From: Planctomycetota bacterium
GTDB lineage: Bacteria; Planctomycetota; UBA1135
Length of the DNA stretch: 64,000 nt
Assembly: GCA_021776795.1 (NCBI GenBank)
Contig: JAJFFC010000020.1
Coordinates: 1 to 64,000 of the forward strand
Direction: 5' to 3'
The stretch's first letter is position 1; the number at the start of each line of letters is the position of its first letter. A model generated the notes under the pieces. The model saw only the letters and a program-made list of their open reading frames with translations. It ran no database searches and was not told the origin of the DNA. Shown here piece by piece: positions 25,066 to 34,598 of the stretch. The translations under genes were made by a program, and so were the position numbers.

Positions 25066-27435
25066 ATGATTTCACTCCTTACCCTCACACTCCTGGCGGC
25101 GCCTCAGCAAGGCACGCCGACCACTGTGGCCGTCACCGACGCCGTGGTCCAGACCGAAGTCAAGCGCTTTGGCGTAAACCTTGGCCGCCACAACGACACC
25201 TCCGCCGAGGTTTTGCTGCGCAACATCATCCCCAATGGGGGATTTGAGCCAAGCAGCTACCGCATGGTGACTCATGCTGCCGTCGGCACGACTGGCGACA
25301 ATTGGCTGCAAGACTTCTGGCGCATCTTTTGGAATAACGATCCTTTAGGTGTTGGCCAACAAGAGGGCTTCTGGAATGGCGCACAATGGGAGATCGTCAC
25401 CGGCCCTTCCGCGGGCCGCAGCGGTGTGGTGTTGGACTACACCCACATCGGCGACAACGGCAACTTCCTGCTCGACTCTACCGGCGCGAATCCGAGCACG
25501 GGTGACATCATGTTTGTCACCAAGACCATGGATGAAATGCCGGAGCTCAATGACCTTGCGGTGATTGAGAAAACCGACCTGCGTCCTGGCACTTTGGGTG
25601 TCCACTCGGTGCGCCTGTCCGTCGACCCTGCACAGCTGTGGCGATTTGCTTTGAACTACTACATGGATAGTGAGTTCCGCGACAACGACACCACCGCAGG
25701 CAAGTTGCAACTCATCGATGGTGATTGGAAACTCGGCTTTTGGGCCAAGGGGGTGAATTCTGGCGATAGCGTGCGCATTCGTTTCCAGCGCACCAATGAA
25801 GCCACCTTCTTCGATGAGGTGATTCCACTGACCACTAGCTGGCAGTACATCGAGCGCAACTATTCCTTCCCCGCGGGCACCGACGACCCACGCGAGTATA
25901 CCGAGCTAGAGCCGCACCCGATTCTGGCATTGGGCTTTACCCCAAGCGCTTTGGGCGAAGAAGTGCTGATGGACGAAATCGTGTTCGAGCGTCCAACCAG
26001 CTACAACAGCCCCTTCCTCGATGAGGTGCACGAAGCCCTCAACACCCTGCAGCCAGGAACTCTGCGCTTCTGGGCATTCCACTTTGGCGAGTCTCTCGAC
26101 AACGCCCTGGCTTTACGCGAAGAGGCTGGTTACAGCGGATTTAGCCCATCGATCCGCATGCCCACCTATTGGACCTACAGCTTGCCGGACTTCCTCAAGC
26201 TGTGCCAAGACGTCGGCGCCGACCCTTGGTACGTCATGCCCACGACCTGGACTCAAGCCGAAATCGAAGGCTTGGTGGAATACCTCGCCGGACCTGCCGA
26301 CGGCTTCCACCCATACGCCGACCTCCGTGCTGCGCGCGGTCAAGTCGAGCCTTGGACCACCGTCTTTGACAAGATTCACGTCGAGTACGGCAATGAGAGT
26401 TGGGGTGGTGCCACCGAAACCGACCCGATGTTCGGCGCTTCCCTGTTGGGCGGCATCAACACCGGTCAGGTTGCCGACGCACGCTTCAGCATGATGCGCG
26501 CCGCACCAGATTTCGACGACGCCAGGTTTGACCTCATCATTGGCGGGCAAGCCACCAACCCGAACCGCCAGCTCGAGATTGAAACCAACTCGAGTGCACA
26601 CAACACGGTTGGCGTGGCTCCTTACTACCTCCGTCTGCTCGATGACATCTCTAGCGACGAAGCCATCTTCCAGCCGGTGTACGCCGATGCTGGTGCCAAT
26701 GCCATCATTGGCGGCAAGGTCAAGGACAGCCAAGTGCTGGTCGAGACCCAAGGCCAAGGCAGTGGGCTCGCGATTTACGAGCTGAACTTCCACACCACCA
26801 AACACGACGCCAACAACCCGATCTCGATTGAAACCCGCAACGATGTGGTGTCCAGTCACGCAGGTTCCTTGGCATTGCCAATCCACATGCTGACTTGGTT
26901 GCGTGACTTGGGCATCAAGACCCAAATCACCCACAGCTTGGTTGGGTTCTCTGGTGGCACCAACGATGGTGAAAAGATCCGTCTCTTCGGCATCATGCGC
27001 GACTTGCTCAAGACCAACCGTGCGCGTCCAAACTTCTTGGCGATGCAGCTGATGAACCTCGCCATTCGTGGCGACATGGTGGCGACGGCCCAAGGTGGGG
27101 GCAACCCAAGCGCCTTGCAGCCTCCCATCAACGGTTTGGAAGACTATGCCGACCTCACCCTGATCCAGAGCTTCGCCTTCCGCCAGGGCCCTCTGCGCAC
27201 CATGGTGTTGTTCAACTTGGACATGGCCAATATGCAGCAGGTGCTGGTCGATACCAGTGGCCCTGTGCGTCGCGGCACCACCCGCCTGGCTGCATTGGCT
27301 CCGGCGGACCCCTACGCCGACAACGAAGACTCGGTGGAAGTCGAGCCGGTGTACTTCTCGTTGCCTGGCTTCCAAGACGGCAGTGTGTTGAACCTGCCGC
27401 CGGCCTCGATGGTCGTTCTCGTCTGGCGCCAATAG
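25066..27435 (+). CDS. Secreted glycoside-hydrolase-like protein
   Basis: A 789-residue exported protein from the ATG at 25066 (signal MISLLTLTLLAAPQQ). Residues about 60-300 form a beta-sandwich like a carbohydrate-binding module (GDSVRIRFQRTNE, then SWQYIERNYSF). From about 310 the sequence resembles a TIM-barrel of the GH39/GH51-like clan: GTLRFWAFHFGESLD, then WYVMPTTWTQAEIEGLVEYL, and EYGNESWGG near 440-448, where the N-E pair would be the acid/base site. A later ETQGQG near 563 could hold the nucleophile. I infer an enzyme acting on plant- or alga-type polysaccharides; the exact family is unassigned. A large antisense frame in this gene is a compositional shadow. Confidence 0.75.
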   Translation: MISLLTLTLLAAPQQGTPTTVAVTDAVVQTEVKRFGVNLGRHNDTSAEVLLRNIIPNGGFEPSSYRMVTHAAVGTTGDNWLQDFWRIFWNNDPLGVGQQEGFWNGAQWEIVTGPSAGRSGVVLDYTHIGDNGNFLLDSTGANPSTGDIMFVTKTMDEMPELNDLAVIEKTDLRPGTLGVHSVRLSVDPAQLWRFALNYYMDSEFRDNDTTAGKLQLIDGDWKLGFWAKGVNSGDSVRIRFQRTNEATFFDEVIPLTTSWQYIERNYSFPAGTDDPREYTELEPHPILALGFTPSALGEEVLMDEIVFERPTSYNSPFLDEVHEALNTLQPGTLRFWAFHFGESLDNALALREEAGYSGFSPSIRMPTYWTYSLPDFLKLCQDVGADPWYVMPTTWTQAEIEGLVEYLAGPADGFHPYADLRAARGQVEPWTTVFDKIHVEYGNESWGGATETDPMFGASLLGGINTGQVADARFSMMRAAPDFDDARFDLIIGGQATNPNRQLEIETNSSAHNTVGVAPYYLRLLDDISSDEAIFQPVYADAGANAIIGGKVKDSQVLVETQGQGSGLAIYELNFHTTKHDANNPISIETRNDVVSSHAGSLALPIHMLTWLRDLGIKTQITHSLVGFSGGTNDGEKIRLFGIMRDLLKTNRARPNFLAMQLMNLAIRGDMVATAQGGGNPSALQPPINGLEDYADLTLIQSFAFRQGPLRTMVLFNLDMANMQQVLVDTSGPVRRGTTRLAALAPADPYADNEDSVEVEPVYFSLPGFQDGSVLNLPPASMVVLVWRQ

Positions 27436-27453
27436 GGGGCCAGCGAGCCAACC

Positions 27454-29094
27454 CTAGCTCGGAAGAATCGGCAGGTCTGAACTGCCGAGGAAGAAGTCGT
27501 TGCCTTTGTCGTCTGTAATCAAAAAGGCGGGAAAGTCTTCGACTTCAATTTTCCACACCGCTTCCATGCCGAGTTCAGGGAACTCCAAAACCTCGACCTT
27601 GCGAATGCAGTCCTGAGCGACCCGCGCAGCAGAGCCGCCAATGGTGCCGAGGTAGAAGCCACCATGTTTGTGGCAGGCGTTGACCACGGCCTGTGAGCGG
27701 TTGCCCTTGGCGAGCATGATCATGGAGCCGCCTGCCGCCTGGAACTGTTCGACAAAGGAATCCATGCGCCCAGCTGTGGTCGGGCCAAAGCTACCACTCG
27801 GTTTGCCGTCGGGCTTCTTCGCCGGGCCAGCGTAATAGATGGGGTACTCCTTGAAGTATTCCGGCAACTCGCCGGTGGCTTCGAGTTGATCACGCAGGCG
27901 CGCATGCGCCGAGTCGCGCGCCACAATGAGAGGGCCACTCAAGCTCAGGCGCGTGCGCACCGGATGCTTGTTCAGCTCCTTGCGCAGTGCGGACATCGGC
28001 TGATTGAGGTCGAGCTTCACGACTTCCGCACCTAGATTCTCTGTTTTAACAGGGGGCAGGAAGCGCGCTGGATCGGTTTCCAGTTGTTCCAACCAAATGC
28101 CCTCATGGTCAATTCGGCCAAGGACCTGGCGATCTGCGGAGCAGGACACCCCAATGCCAATCGGCAAAGAAGCGCCGTGTCGCGGTAGGCGAATCACGCG
28201 CACATCGTGGCAGAAGTACTTTCCACCAAACTGGGCACCAATGCCACTTTCCCGCGTCAGTTGATGCACTTTGGCTTCGAACTCCAAATCGCGGAAGGCG
28301 TGTCCAGTTTCCGTACCGGAAGTCGGCAAGCCATCGTAGTAGCGAGCACTCGCCAGCTTGACCGTCTTTAAGTTCATCTCGGCCGAGGTGCCGCCGATCA
28401 CCATGGCTAGGTGGTAGGGGGGGCAGGCCGCGGTTCCAAGGGCCATGAACTTGTCCTTCAGGAAGTTAAGGAGCAGGTCCTCGCGCAATAGCGAAGGCGT
28501 GCCTTGGTACAGAAAACTCTTGTTCGCGGAGCCACCACCCTTTGCCAGGAATAAGAAGTCATAGCTGGCGCCATTTGTGGCCATCAGGTCAATCTGGGCT
28601 GGCAGATTGCTACCGGTGTTTTTCTCTTCGAACATGCTCAGCGGAGCAAGTTGGCTATAGCGCAAGTTCTCCTCGGTGAAGGTGCGAAACACGCCACGCG
28701 AAAGAGATTCCTCGTCGTTGCCTGCGGTCCAAACATGTTGTCCACGTTTGCCCAAAATCACCGCGGTGCCTGTGTCCTGACACATCGGCAAAACACCACC
28801 GGCGGCGATGTTGGCGTTGCGTAGCAAGTCCAACGCGACAAAGCGGTCATTATCCGAGGCCTCAGGGTCATCTAGGATTGCACGCAGCTGCGCTAAATGG
28901 CCAGGGCGTAAATAGTAGGCAATGTCATGGAAGGCCTCGCGGGCCAGGAGCTCTAATGCCTCTGGGGCCACCTCGAGGACAGTGCGCCCGCCAGCCTCAA
29001 TCTGGCTCACATGCTCGCTGCTGAGCTTGCGCCAAGGTGTGTCGCTCGCCTCTAGGGGAAACATGTCTTGGTAGGAGAAGGTCGGAGCAGCCAT
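27454..29094 (-). CDS. Class I fumarate hydratase (iron-sulfur)
   Basis: From the ATG at 29094 the protein has 546 residues, the usual size of one-chain FumA/FumB-type enzymes. It interconverts fumarate and malate using a [4Fe-4S] cluster. The three cluster cysteines are C105 (LPMCQDTGT), C224 (GTAACPPYH) and C318 ([10 protein letters not shown]), positions the same as those I recall for E. coli FumA. The alpha-like and beta-like parts are fused, with the GPTTAGRMD motif in the beta part. Class I enzymes are oxygen-labile, so this suggests at least periods of low oxygen. It faces a small lipoprotein gene across the start region. Confidence 0.95.
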   Translation of the reverse strand: MAAPTFSYQDMFPLEASDTPWRKLSSEHVSQIEAGGRTVLEVAPEALELLAREAFHDIAYYLRPGHLAQLRAILDDPEASDNDRFVALDLLRNANIAAGGVLPMCQDTGTAVILGKRGQHVWTAGNDEESLSRGVFRTFTEENLRYSQLAPLSMFEEKNTGSNLPAQIDLMATNGASYDFLFLAKGGGSANKSFLYQGTPSLLREDLLLNFLKDKFMALGTAACPPYHLAMVIGGTSAEMNLKTVKLASARYYDGLPTSGTETGHAFRDLEFEAKVHQLTRESGIGAQFGGKYFCHDVRVIRLPRHGASLPIGIGVSCSADRQVLGRIDHEGIWLEQLETDPARFLPPVKTENLGAEVVKLDLNQPMSALRKELNKHPVRTRLSLSGPLIVARDSAHARLRDQLEATGELPEYFKEYPIYYAGPAKKPDGKPSGSFGPTTAGRMDSFVEQFQAAGGSMIMLAKGNRSQAVVNACHKHGGFYLGTIGGSAARVAQDCIRKVEVLEFPELGMEAVWKIEVEDFPAFLITDDKGNDFFLGSSDLPILPS

Positions 29095-29137
29095 GGACAA
29101 GAGGATATCCCCTGCTCCCTTGCCAACAATTCAGAAG

Positions 29138-29404
29138 ATGGCCCGTAGTGAAATGGCCATGAGTTCTGCCTCCCCCCGCGCCTTGCTCTCCTCCCGCTGC
29201 CGCTCTGCTGGCGCCATTGCCCTATGCGCGGTTTCGGTATTCCTGATTCCCGCCTGCACCATGCCAGACCGTGTGAGTACCGACACGCATGACAACCAGG
29301 CCGGATGGCCGGGCATTGTGCCAGTGGAGGACAGCCAGAACATGTTGGGTCGCGACCCCAACCCCCAGAGTCTGAGCCTGTCCTGGGAAATCGGCGACGA
29401 ATAG
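29138..29404 (+). CDS. Small putative lipoprotein
   Basis: The start at 29138 gives 88 residues; ATGs at 29153 and 29159 are alternatives. A basic N-terminal segment is followed by a hydrophobic stretch and the lipobox LIPAC, then about 50 polar residues with no recognised domain (starting TMPDRVSTDTHD). The frame opens at 29093, but that would overlap the divergent fumarase start. I infer an anchored small periplasmic or surface lipoprotein of unknown role. Confidence 0.5.
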   Translation: MARSEMAMSSASPRALLSSRCRSAGAIALCAVSVFLIPACTMPDRVSTDTHDNQAGWPGIVPVEDSQNMLGRDPNPQSLSLSWEIGDE

Positions 29405-29443
29405 GCCACTTTGAGGGGTAAGGTTTGAGGACCGAAGCGCCTC

Positions 29444-30001
29444 ATGTCTCATGCCCTTTTCCCACTTCTACTCAGCTTTCTCTGGGGTTACGCCACTGCG
29501 GCGGAGTGGTTGCTGTTTGGCTTGAGTGCCTCCTGGCTGGCCCTATTTCTCGGCACCTACCACGGCAGTGAGATTTGGGATCGCGCAGTTGGCGCCGAAG
29601 TCAGCCAGTGTTCGGCCAGAACTCCATCACCTCTACTGCTGAGTTTGTCCAAAGTGCTCGCGCCCCTTGCTCTGATTTTGCTGTGCCTGTTGAGCATGCT
29701 TGCCGGGTGGAGTCTCGACGCAGTTGGCGCCTGGTCACTGGCTCAAATCGCAATCCACCTATTCCATGCCGCTCTGCTCGGCATGATTGCCCTTGGCCTT
29801 GCGGCGAGTTTTTCCGCCCGCGGTTTCGGAATGCCGGGAGCTTTCTTAGTTAGCTTTGGCTTGAGTGCACTGGTGCAACTCGGTTTGGACCTGAGCACTT
29901 GGCAATTGACCTTAGTCGCCTTGGCAACGGTTGGTTTGCACCACCTCATGGTGATGATTGCAGTTGACTCCTGGCGCCCGCGCCGACTTAGCCTCGACTA
30001 A
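29444..30001 (+). CDS. Multi-pass membrane protein of unknown function
   Basis: A 185-residue hydrophobic protein with about five or six helices (near 5-25, 27-43, 68-90, 98-122, 128-150 and 152-172) and a basic C-terminal end (SWRPRRLSLD). It resembles the membrane part of a small ABC-2-type subunit but has no diagnostic motif, so I leave the function open. It ends 14 nt inside the convergent lipoprotein gene at 29988-30386. Confidence 0.65.
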   Translation: MSHALFPLLLSFLWGYATAAEWLLFGLSASWLALFLGTYHGSEIWDRAVGAEVSQCSARTPSPLLLSLSKVLAPLALILLCLLSMLAGWSLDAVGAWSLAQIAIHLFHAALLGMIALGLAASFSARGFGMPGAFLVSFGLSALVQLGLDLSTWQLTLVALATVGLHHLMVMIAVDSWRPRRLSLD

Positions 30002-30386
30002 GGCGCAACAGCTTCCCATCGCCCGAAAAGAACAGACGTAAGAACTGAGGCTGCTGTTCGCGATCGGCCCAATTCAAGGAGGGGCTGAAATCGGTGCCGG
30101 TGGGAATAGAGATAAAGAACCCCCAAGCTGAGGTTTCTTCCCACAGCCACAGTAGTTCCATGCCATCGCCCTGCTCGTCTTTGCGCACCATCATGGGCGC
30201 CCCCATGGTGTCGAGGCAGGTCTGCAAGTCGGTGGTGCCGACGGTGAGCATGGCCATGGCCCGCTCTGCGGGAGGCTTTTCTACGCTGCGGTGCTCGTAG
30301 CTGATTCCGGCGCACGCGGGGAGCAGGCACAACAGGCCCGCCATCCATGCGCCACGTCGCCACGGCGAGGGCGAGGACGCAACCAT
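29988..30386 (-). CDS. BamE/SmpA-like lipoprotein (second of two)
   Basis: The ATG at 30386 gives 132 residues; it overlaps the stop of the preceding gene (TAATG). The signal has a lipobox LLPAC (Cys near 25). The mature part has the sequence LTVGTTDLQTCLDTMGAP, which matches the helix-turn of the BamE/SmpA/OmlA fold (L-x-x-G-x-T ... LG-P), followed by a WLWEE strand and LRLFFSGDGKL, where BamE proteins have V-FD-x-G-x-V. BamE itself belongs to the outer-membrane assembly machine; this copy is a distant relative whose role is unproven. Start choices upstream lack a signal peptide. Confidence 0.65.
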   Translation of the reverse strand: MVASSPSPWRRGAWMAGLLCLLPACAGISYEHRSVEKPPAERAMAMLTVGTTDLQTCLDTMGAPMMVRKDEQGDGMELLWLWEETSAWGFFISIPTGTDFSPSLNWADREQQPQFLRLFFSGDGKLLRLSRG

Positions 30387-30763
30387 TAGGAGCCGGCGAG
30401 GTGGTACTCGGCTTGATCGGCATTGAGGGTGGTGCCGACATGGGTGAGGGTGCCTGCTTCGTTGAAGAAGACCCAACAGCGGTCACTCCGTGTATCTTGA
30501 CCGAAGGCACCAAAAATCAGCAGCCAAATGCCCATCTGCTTGCCGTTTTGGGCTTGATAGAGCCAAGCCGAACCCGTGCCTAGCTCTACCACCTGGTTGG
30601 GGGCGCCGAGCAAGCGAGTGACATCGTTGGCGGTGCTGGTGCCGACCTCTAGCTGAGCGATGGCCTGGCCATCAAGCGGGGCATCGACGGTGGCTTGCCC
30701 TAGATAGCACGATGGGGTCGCGAGCAACAAAATAGGCAGAAGGAGGATGGCGGGAAAGCGCAT
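30386..30763 (-). CDS. BamE/SmpA-like lipoprotein (first of two)
   Basis: From the ATG at 30763 the protein has 125 residues with lipobox ATPSC near residue 19. The mature part contains LEVGTSTANDVTRLLGAPN, a clear BamE/SmpA-type motif, then SAWLYQAQNGKQMG and CWVFFNEAGTLTHVG, the typical last strands of the fold. It is a paralogue of the next gene, with which it shares one base (TAATG). The pair may form a lipoprotein unit at the outer membrane. It is divergent from the multiheme cytochrome gene with only 76 nt between. Confidence 0.72.
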   Translation of the reverse strand: MRFPAILLLPILLLATPSCYLGQATVDAPLDGQAIAQLEVGTSTANDVTRLLGAPNQVVELGTGSAWLYQAQNGKQMGIWLLIFGAFGQDTRSDRCWVFFNEAGTLTHVGTTLNADQAEYHLAGS

Positions 30764-30839
30764 GTTGGGCAGGATAACGCCTCCTCGGAAGGGAAAAAAT
30801 CTCATAGGCCCGAGGGAATTCGGGATAAACTTTTGCCGC

Positions 30840-32765
30840 ATGCGCTTGCACATCCTCATCACAACCTTTGCCCTCGCGGGCACAGCTGGTGCAACTTTTT
30901 TGGCGCTTCAGGCGCCCACCGAGGTGCAGCAGCCAGGCACGCAACCCCTAGAGGTGGTGTCGATTGAGAATTCGGAGAATTGCCGCTCCTGCCACGCCTA
31001 CTACGCTCCGGACACCGAGCCCTATCAAACTTGGCAAGGCTCGATGATGGCTCATGCCGGTCGCGACCCCGTGTTTTGGGCTGCGATGGCGATTGCTGAG
31101 CAGGGCTTTGATGGCGTCGGCGACCAATGCCTGCGTTGCCACTCCCCGACGGGCTGGCTCGAAGGCCGCGCCAACCCGACCGACGGGTCCGGACTCGATC
31201 CGCTGCAAGATGGTCGCGGGGTGGAATGCATGCTCTGCCACCGCCTGACCGACCCGGATAAGTCTGAACACCTCGGCACCCAAAACGCACCCTTCCTTGC
31301 CCATACTCCCGGTCCCAACCCAGAGGGGTATTACGGCAGCGGCATGTTTGTGCTCGCGGATTCCATAGACCGTTATGGGCCTTATGGCAGTGGCTTTGCG
31401 GCGCACGGAACGGTGAAATCCAACTTTCATCGCGACTCTGCGCTGTGTGGTACTTGCCATGACGTCAGCAATCCGGTGACCGGTGATTTGGCGCACAACA
31501 ATGGTGGCGCCAATACGCTTGCGCCTGGTCAATTCTCAGGCACTTTGGGGGGGCCAGTGGCTGGCAAGGCAGCCTTCCTGAATAAGCCGCATGGTTATGG
31601 AACGGTGGAGCGCACTTATTCCGAACATCAATCCAGCGCTTGGGCCAACACCAAGGTCAGTGATTACGCGACCTTGCCGGTCGATTTGCAGCAAGGCATT
31701 GTCGAGCAGATTTACCAGGCTTCCTTGATCGCCGGAAATGGCGGGGATTATGAAGATGGCACCACGCGTCTCTTTTCCTGCCAGAGTTGCCACATGCGCC
31801 CGACCGAGGCTTATGGCAGTAGCTTTGGTGGTGTGCCCCTGCGTAAGGACATGCCAATTCACGATCTCACTGGGGGCAATACCCGTGTCGGCGACATGAT
31901 CATCGACTTGGATAGCCGCGGCAAGCTTCGTGTCGGTGGCAACTTGCAAACGCCAGATCGTTTGGCAATCGAAGCTGGGCAAGACCGTGCGCGGGAAACG
32001 CTACGCAGTGCCGCAGGTCTTTCGGTGCAAGGCAACAGCGTGCGCGTGACCAACCTCACTGGGCACAAACTCACCACAGGGTATTCCGAAGGACGCCGCA
32101 TGTGGCTGCACATTCGTTGGTACGACGGCAGCGATCAATTGCTTCGTGAAGACGGTAGTTATGGCCAACTCAATGTGAACATCCTTGGGCGCAACCTGCC
32201 GATCGAGACGATTCTCGATCTCAATGACCCCAACACGCGGATTTGGCAAGTGAAGCCAGGCATTGACCAACAATGGGCTTCACAGTTGGTGGCGCTGGGC
32301 AATGATCCGGCTACCCCATTGGTGTATGACCGCGTCAACGGCGCAGTCCTCGAAACCCTCGGCGGTCTGGCCGCCAAGCCTGCGGGTGCACATGTGGAAA
32401 CCTTCCACTTTGCCCTAAACAACATGACGGTGGCGGATAATCGCATCCCTCCTTTTGACATGGATTACGACATGGCTTTGCAGCGTGATTGCGCTCCAGT
32501 ACCCAGCAGCCTATTCGGCAACCCAAGTTCGGGCGGCACATACGAGCACTGGGATGACGTCGCCCTGAATCCACCGGCCGGTGCTATCCGTGGTGAGATT
32601 CGCCTGCTCTACCAAGTGTTGAGCTGGGAGTACCTCGAGTTCCTGCTGCTTGCCAATGATGGATCGGTGTCTTCCCTGGCCAGTGCGGGCTTAGATTTGG
32701 CACGCAGTTGGTATCGCACCGGCATGGCTAAGCCCGAGGTCATGGCGCAGGTCAGCTGGCCCTAG
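30840..32765 (+). CDS. Exported five-heme cytochrome c
   Basis: From the ATG at 30840 the protein has 641 residues with a signal peptide (basic start, hydrophobic 5-24). Five CXXCH motifs are present: CRSCH at 48-52, CLRCH at 97-101, CMLCH at 130-134, CGTCH near 205 and CQSCH near 315. The heme spacing resembles cytochrome c554/NrfA-type multiheme proteins. The last 300 residues contain no heme motif and look like a beta-rich domain. I infer periplasmic electron transfer; whether it is a reductase or a carrier is not decided by the sequence. A longer frame from 30747 lacks a signal at its start. Confidence 0.88.
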   Translation: MRLHILITTFALAGTAGATFLALQAPTEVQQPGTQPLEVVSIENSENCRSCHAYYAPDTEPYQTWQGSMMAHAGRDPVFWAAMAIAEQGFDGVGDQCLRCHSPTGWLEGRANPTDGSGLDPLQDGRGVECMLCHRLTDPDKSEHLGTQNAPFLAHTPGPNPEGYYGSGMFVLADSIDRYGPYGSGFAAHGTVKSNFHRDSALCGTCHDVSNPVTGDLAHNNGGANTLAPGQFSGTLGGPVAGKAAFLNKPHGYGTVERTYSEHQSSAWANTKVSDYATLPVDLQQGIVEQIYQASLIAGNGGDYEDGTTRLFSCQSCHMRPTEAYGSSFGGVPLRKDMPIHDLTGGNTRVGDMIIDLDSRGKLRVGGNLQTPDRLAIEAGQDRARETLRSAAGLSVQGNSVRVTNLTGHKLTTGYSEGRRMWLHIRWYDGSDQLLREDGSYGQLNVNILGRNLPIETILDLNDPNTRIWQVKPGIDQQWASQLVALGNDPATPLVYDRVNGAVLETLGGLAAKPAGAHVETFHFALNNMTVADNRIPPFDMDYDMALQRDCAPVPSSLFGNPSSGGTYEHWDDVALNPPAGAIRGEIRLLYQVLSWEYLEFLLLANDGSVSSLASAGLDLARSWYRTGMAKPEVMAQVSWP

Positions 32766-32840
32766 GCCTTCCGCCCGGCTCCGCTCCGAACCAGGGGTAG
32801 GGGCAGATAGAATGTGCCGCTCCCAAGAGGGAATGGCACC

Positions 32841-34559
32841 ATGACCGACACTCAAGAAACGCCCTCAGATTTCATCCGCGACATTGTGCGCGAGGATTTC
32901 GCCTCTGGTCGCCTTCAGGCGGACCAGGAGCAGGGGCAGACGCTGGTCACGCGCTTCCCACCGGAGCCTAATGGCTATCTCCATATTGGCCACGCCAAGG
33001 CGATTTGCCTGAATTTTGGTTTGGTGCAGGAATTCGGCGGACGTTGTCATCTTCGTTTCGACGACACCAATCCCTCCAAGGAGGAGCAGGAATATGCCGA
33101 CGCCATCATGAACGATGTGCGCTGGCTTGGTTTTGATTGGGGTGAGCACCTCTATCACGCGTCGGATTACTTTGAGCAGCTCTACCTGTGGGGCGAGCAC
33201 CTGATCGAGAGCGGCGATGCCTACATCGATGAGCAGACTTATGAAGTCATGCGCTCGCAGCGAGGTAGCTTGACCGAGCCGGGCACCGATAGTCCGCATC
33301 GGGATAGGCCGCGGGAAGAGTCGCTCGACTTGTTCCGGCGTATGCGTGCGGGTGATTTCCCCGACGGCGCCATGGTGTTGCGCGCGCGCATCGACATGAG
33401 TTCGCCGAACCTGAACTTGCGCGACCCGGTGCTGTATCGCATTCAGCACAAGGATCATCCGCGCACGGGGAGTGCTTGGTGTATTTACCCGATGTACGAC
33501 TTTGCCCACGGCCAGTCCGATGCCATCGAAGGCATTAGCCATTCGTTATGTACGTTGGAGTTTGAAAACCATCGCCCGCTGTACGATTGGTTTTTGGAGA
33601 AGCTTCCGGTGCCGGCAAAGCCGCGGCAAATTGAATTCTCGCGCCTGAACTTGAGTTACACCATCACCTCGAAGCGCAAGCTGGCAAGTTTGCTTGAACA
33701 CGGTGTAGTCGATGGCTGGGATGACCCACGCATGCCCACGATTGCGGGAATGCGCCGTCGCGGTGTGACTCCGCAGTCGATTCGTACGTTGTGCAAGACC
33801 GTCGGCATTACTAAGACCGAAGGCATTGTTGATCATGCGCTGTTCGACGCCATCCAGCGTGAAGAGCTGAATGAGTCTGCGCACCGGCGCATGGCGGTGC
33901 TGCGCCCGCTCAAGGTCGTGGTCGAAAACTGGCCCGAAGGCAAGGTTGAGATGGTCGAGGCACAAAACCATCCTGGGCGCCCCGAGCTGGGCACCCGCGA
34001 AGTTCCCTTCAGTGGAGAACTTTGGATTGAGCAAGACGACTTCCGCGTCGAAGCGCCACGCAAATACTTCCGTCTCAAGCCGGGCCAGGAAGTGCGCTTC
34101 CGTTACGGCTACTACCTCACCTGCACGGGTTATGAGACCAATGAAGCCGGCGAGGTCACTTTAGTGCGCTGCACCTACGACCCCGAATCGCGCGGCGGCA
34201 ACACTGCCGATGAGCGTCGGGTCAAAGGCACCATTCACTGGGTCGATGCCCAGTCTTCGGTGCCTGCAGAGGTCCGCCTCTATGACCACTTGTTCCAGCA
34301 GCCAGACCCTAGCGCCGGCGACGACTTGATGGCCGCGGTCAATCCCAACTCATTGGAGACCGTCACGGCTCAACTCGAGCCAGCCCTGGCCGAAGAGGCG
34401 GTTCCTGGTGCAGTCGCCGTGCAGTTCGAACGTAATGGCTACTTCTGCCCGGACACCACTAGTTCTGCTGGCGCTGCGATTTTTAATCGCATCGTGGCCT
34501 TGCGTGACTCCTGGGCCAAATTTGAGAAGAACATGGCTGGTGGAGCGACCTCTGCCTAG
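32841..34559 (+). CDS. glnS: Glutaminyl-tRNA synthetase
   Basis: From the ATG at 32841, preceded by AGAGGG about 9 nt away, the protein has 572 residues. It charges tRNA-Gln directly. The class I signature HIGH is at 48-51 (PNGYLHIGHAK), the KMSKS equivalent is ITSKRKL, and FDDTNPSKEEQEY and the C-terminal anticodon-binding beta-barrels (WIEQDDF, YFRLKPGQEVRFRYGYY) match the family. Many bacteria lack GlnRS and use Glu-tRNA-Gln amidation, so its presence is taxonomically informative and fits PVC and proteobacterial lineages. A TAGAAT hexamer sits at 32808-32813. Confidence 0.96.
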   Translation: MTDTQETPSDFIRDIVREDFASGRLQADQEQGQTLVTRFPPEPNGYLHIGHAKAICLNFGLVQEFGGRCHLRFDDTNPSKEEQEYADAIMNDVRWLGFDWGEHLYHASDYFEQLYLWGEHLIESGDAYIDEQTYEVMRSQRGSLTEPGTDSPHRDRPREESLDLFRRMRAGDFPDGAMVLRARIDMSSPNLNLRDPVLYRIQHKDHPRTGSAWCIYPMYDFAHGQSDAIEGISHSLCTLEFENHRPLYDWFLEKLPVPAKPRQIEFSRLNLSYTITSKRKLASLLEHGVVDGWDDPRMPTIAGMRRRGVTPQSIRTLCKTVGITKTEGIVDHALFDAIQREELNESAHRRMAVLRPLKVVVENWPEGKVEMVEAQNHPGRPELGTREVPFSGELWIEQDDFRVEAPRKYFRLKPGQEVRFRYGYYLTCTGYETNEAGEVTLVRCTYDPESRGGNTADERRVKGTIHWVDAQSSVPAEVRLYDHLFQQPDPSAGDDLMAAVNPNSLETVTAQLEPALAEEAVPGAVAVQFERNGYFCPDTTSSAGAAIFNRIVALRDSWAKFEKNMAGGATSA

Positions 34560-34598
34560 GCTATCCTTGACCCCTCACGAAATTCCAATCCCCCAATC

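Noticed and set aside
26113-27432. Long antisense open frame of 439 codons inside the glycosidase-like gene
   Set aside because: It is mirror coding caused by codon composition; the sense frame has a signal peptide, domain motifs and a fitting start, whereas the antisense product shows repetitive V/H/G-rich sequence without motifs.
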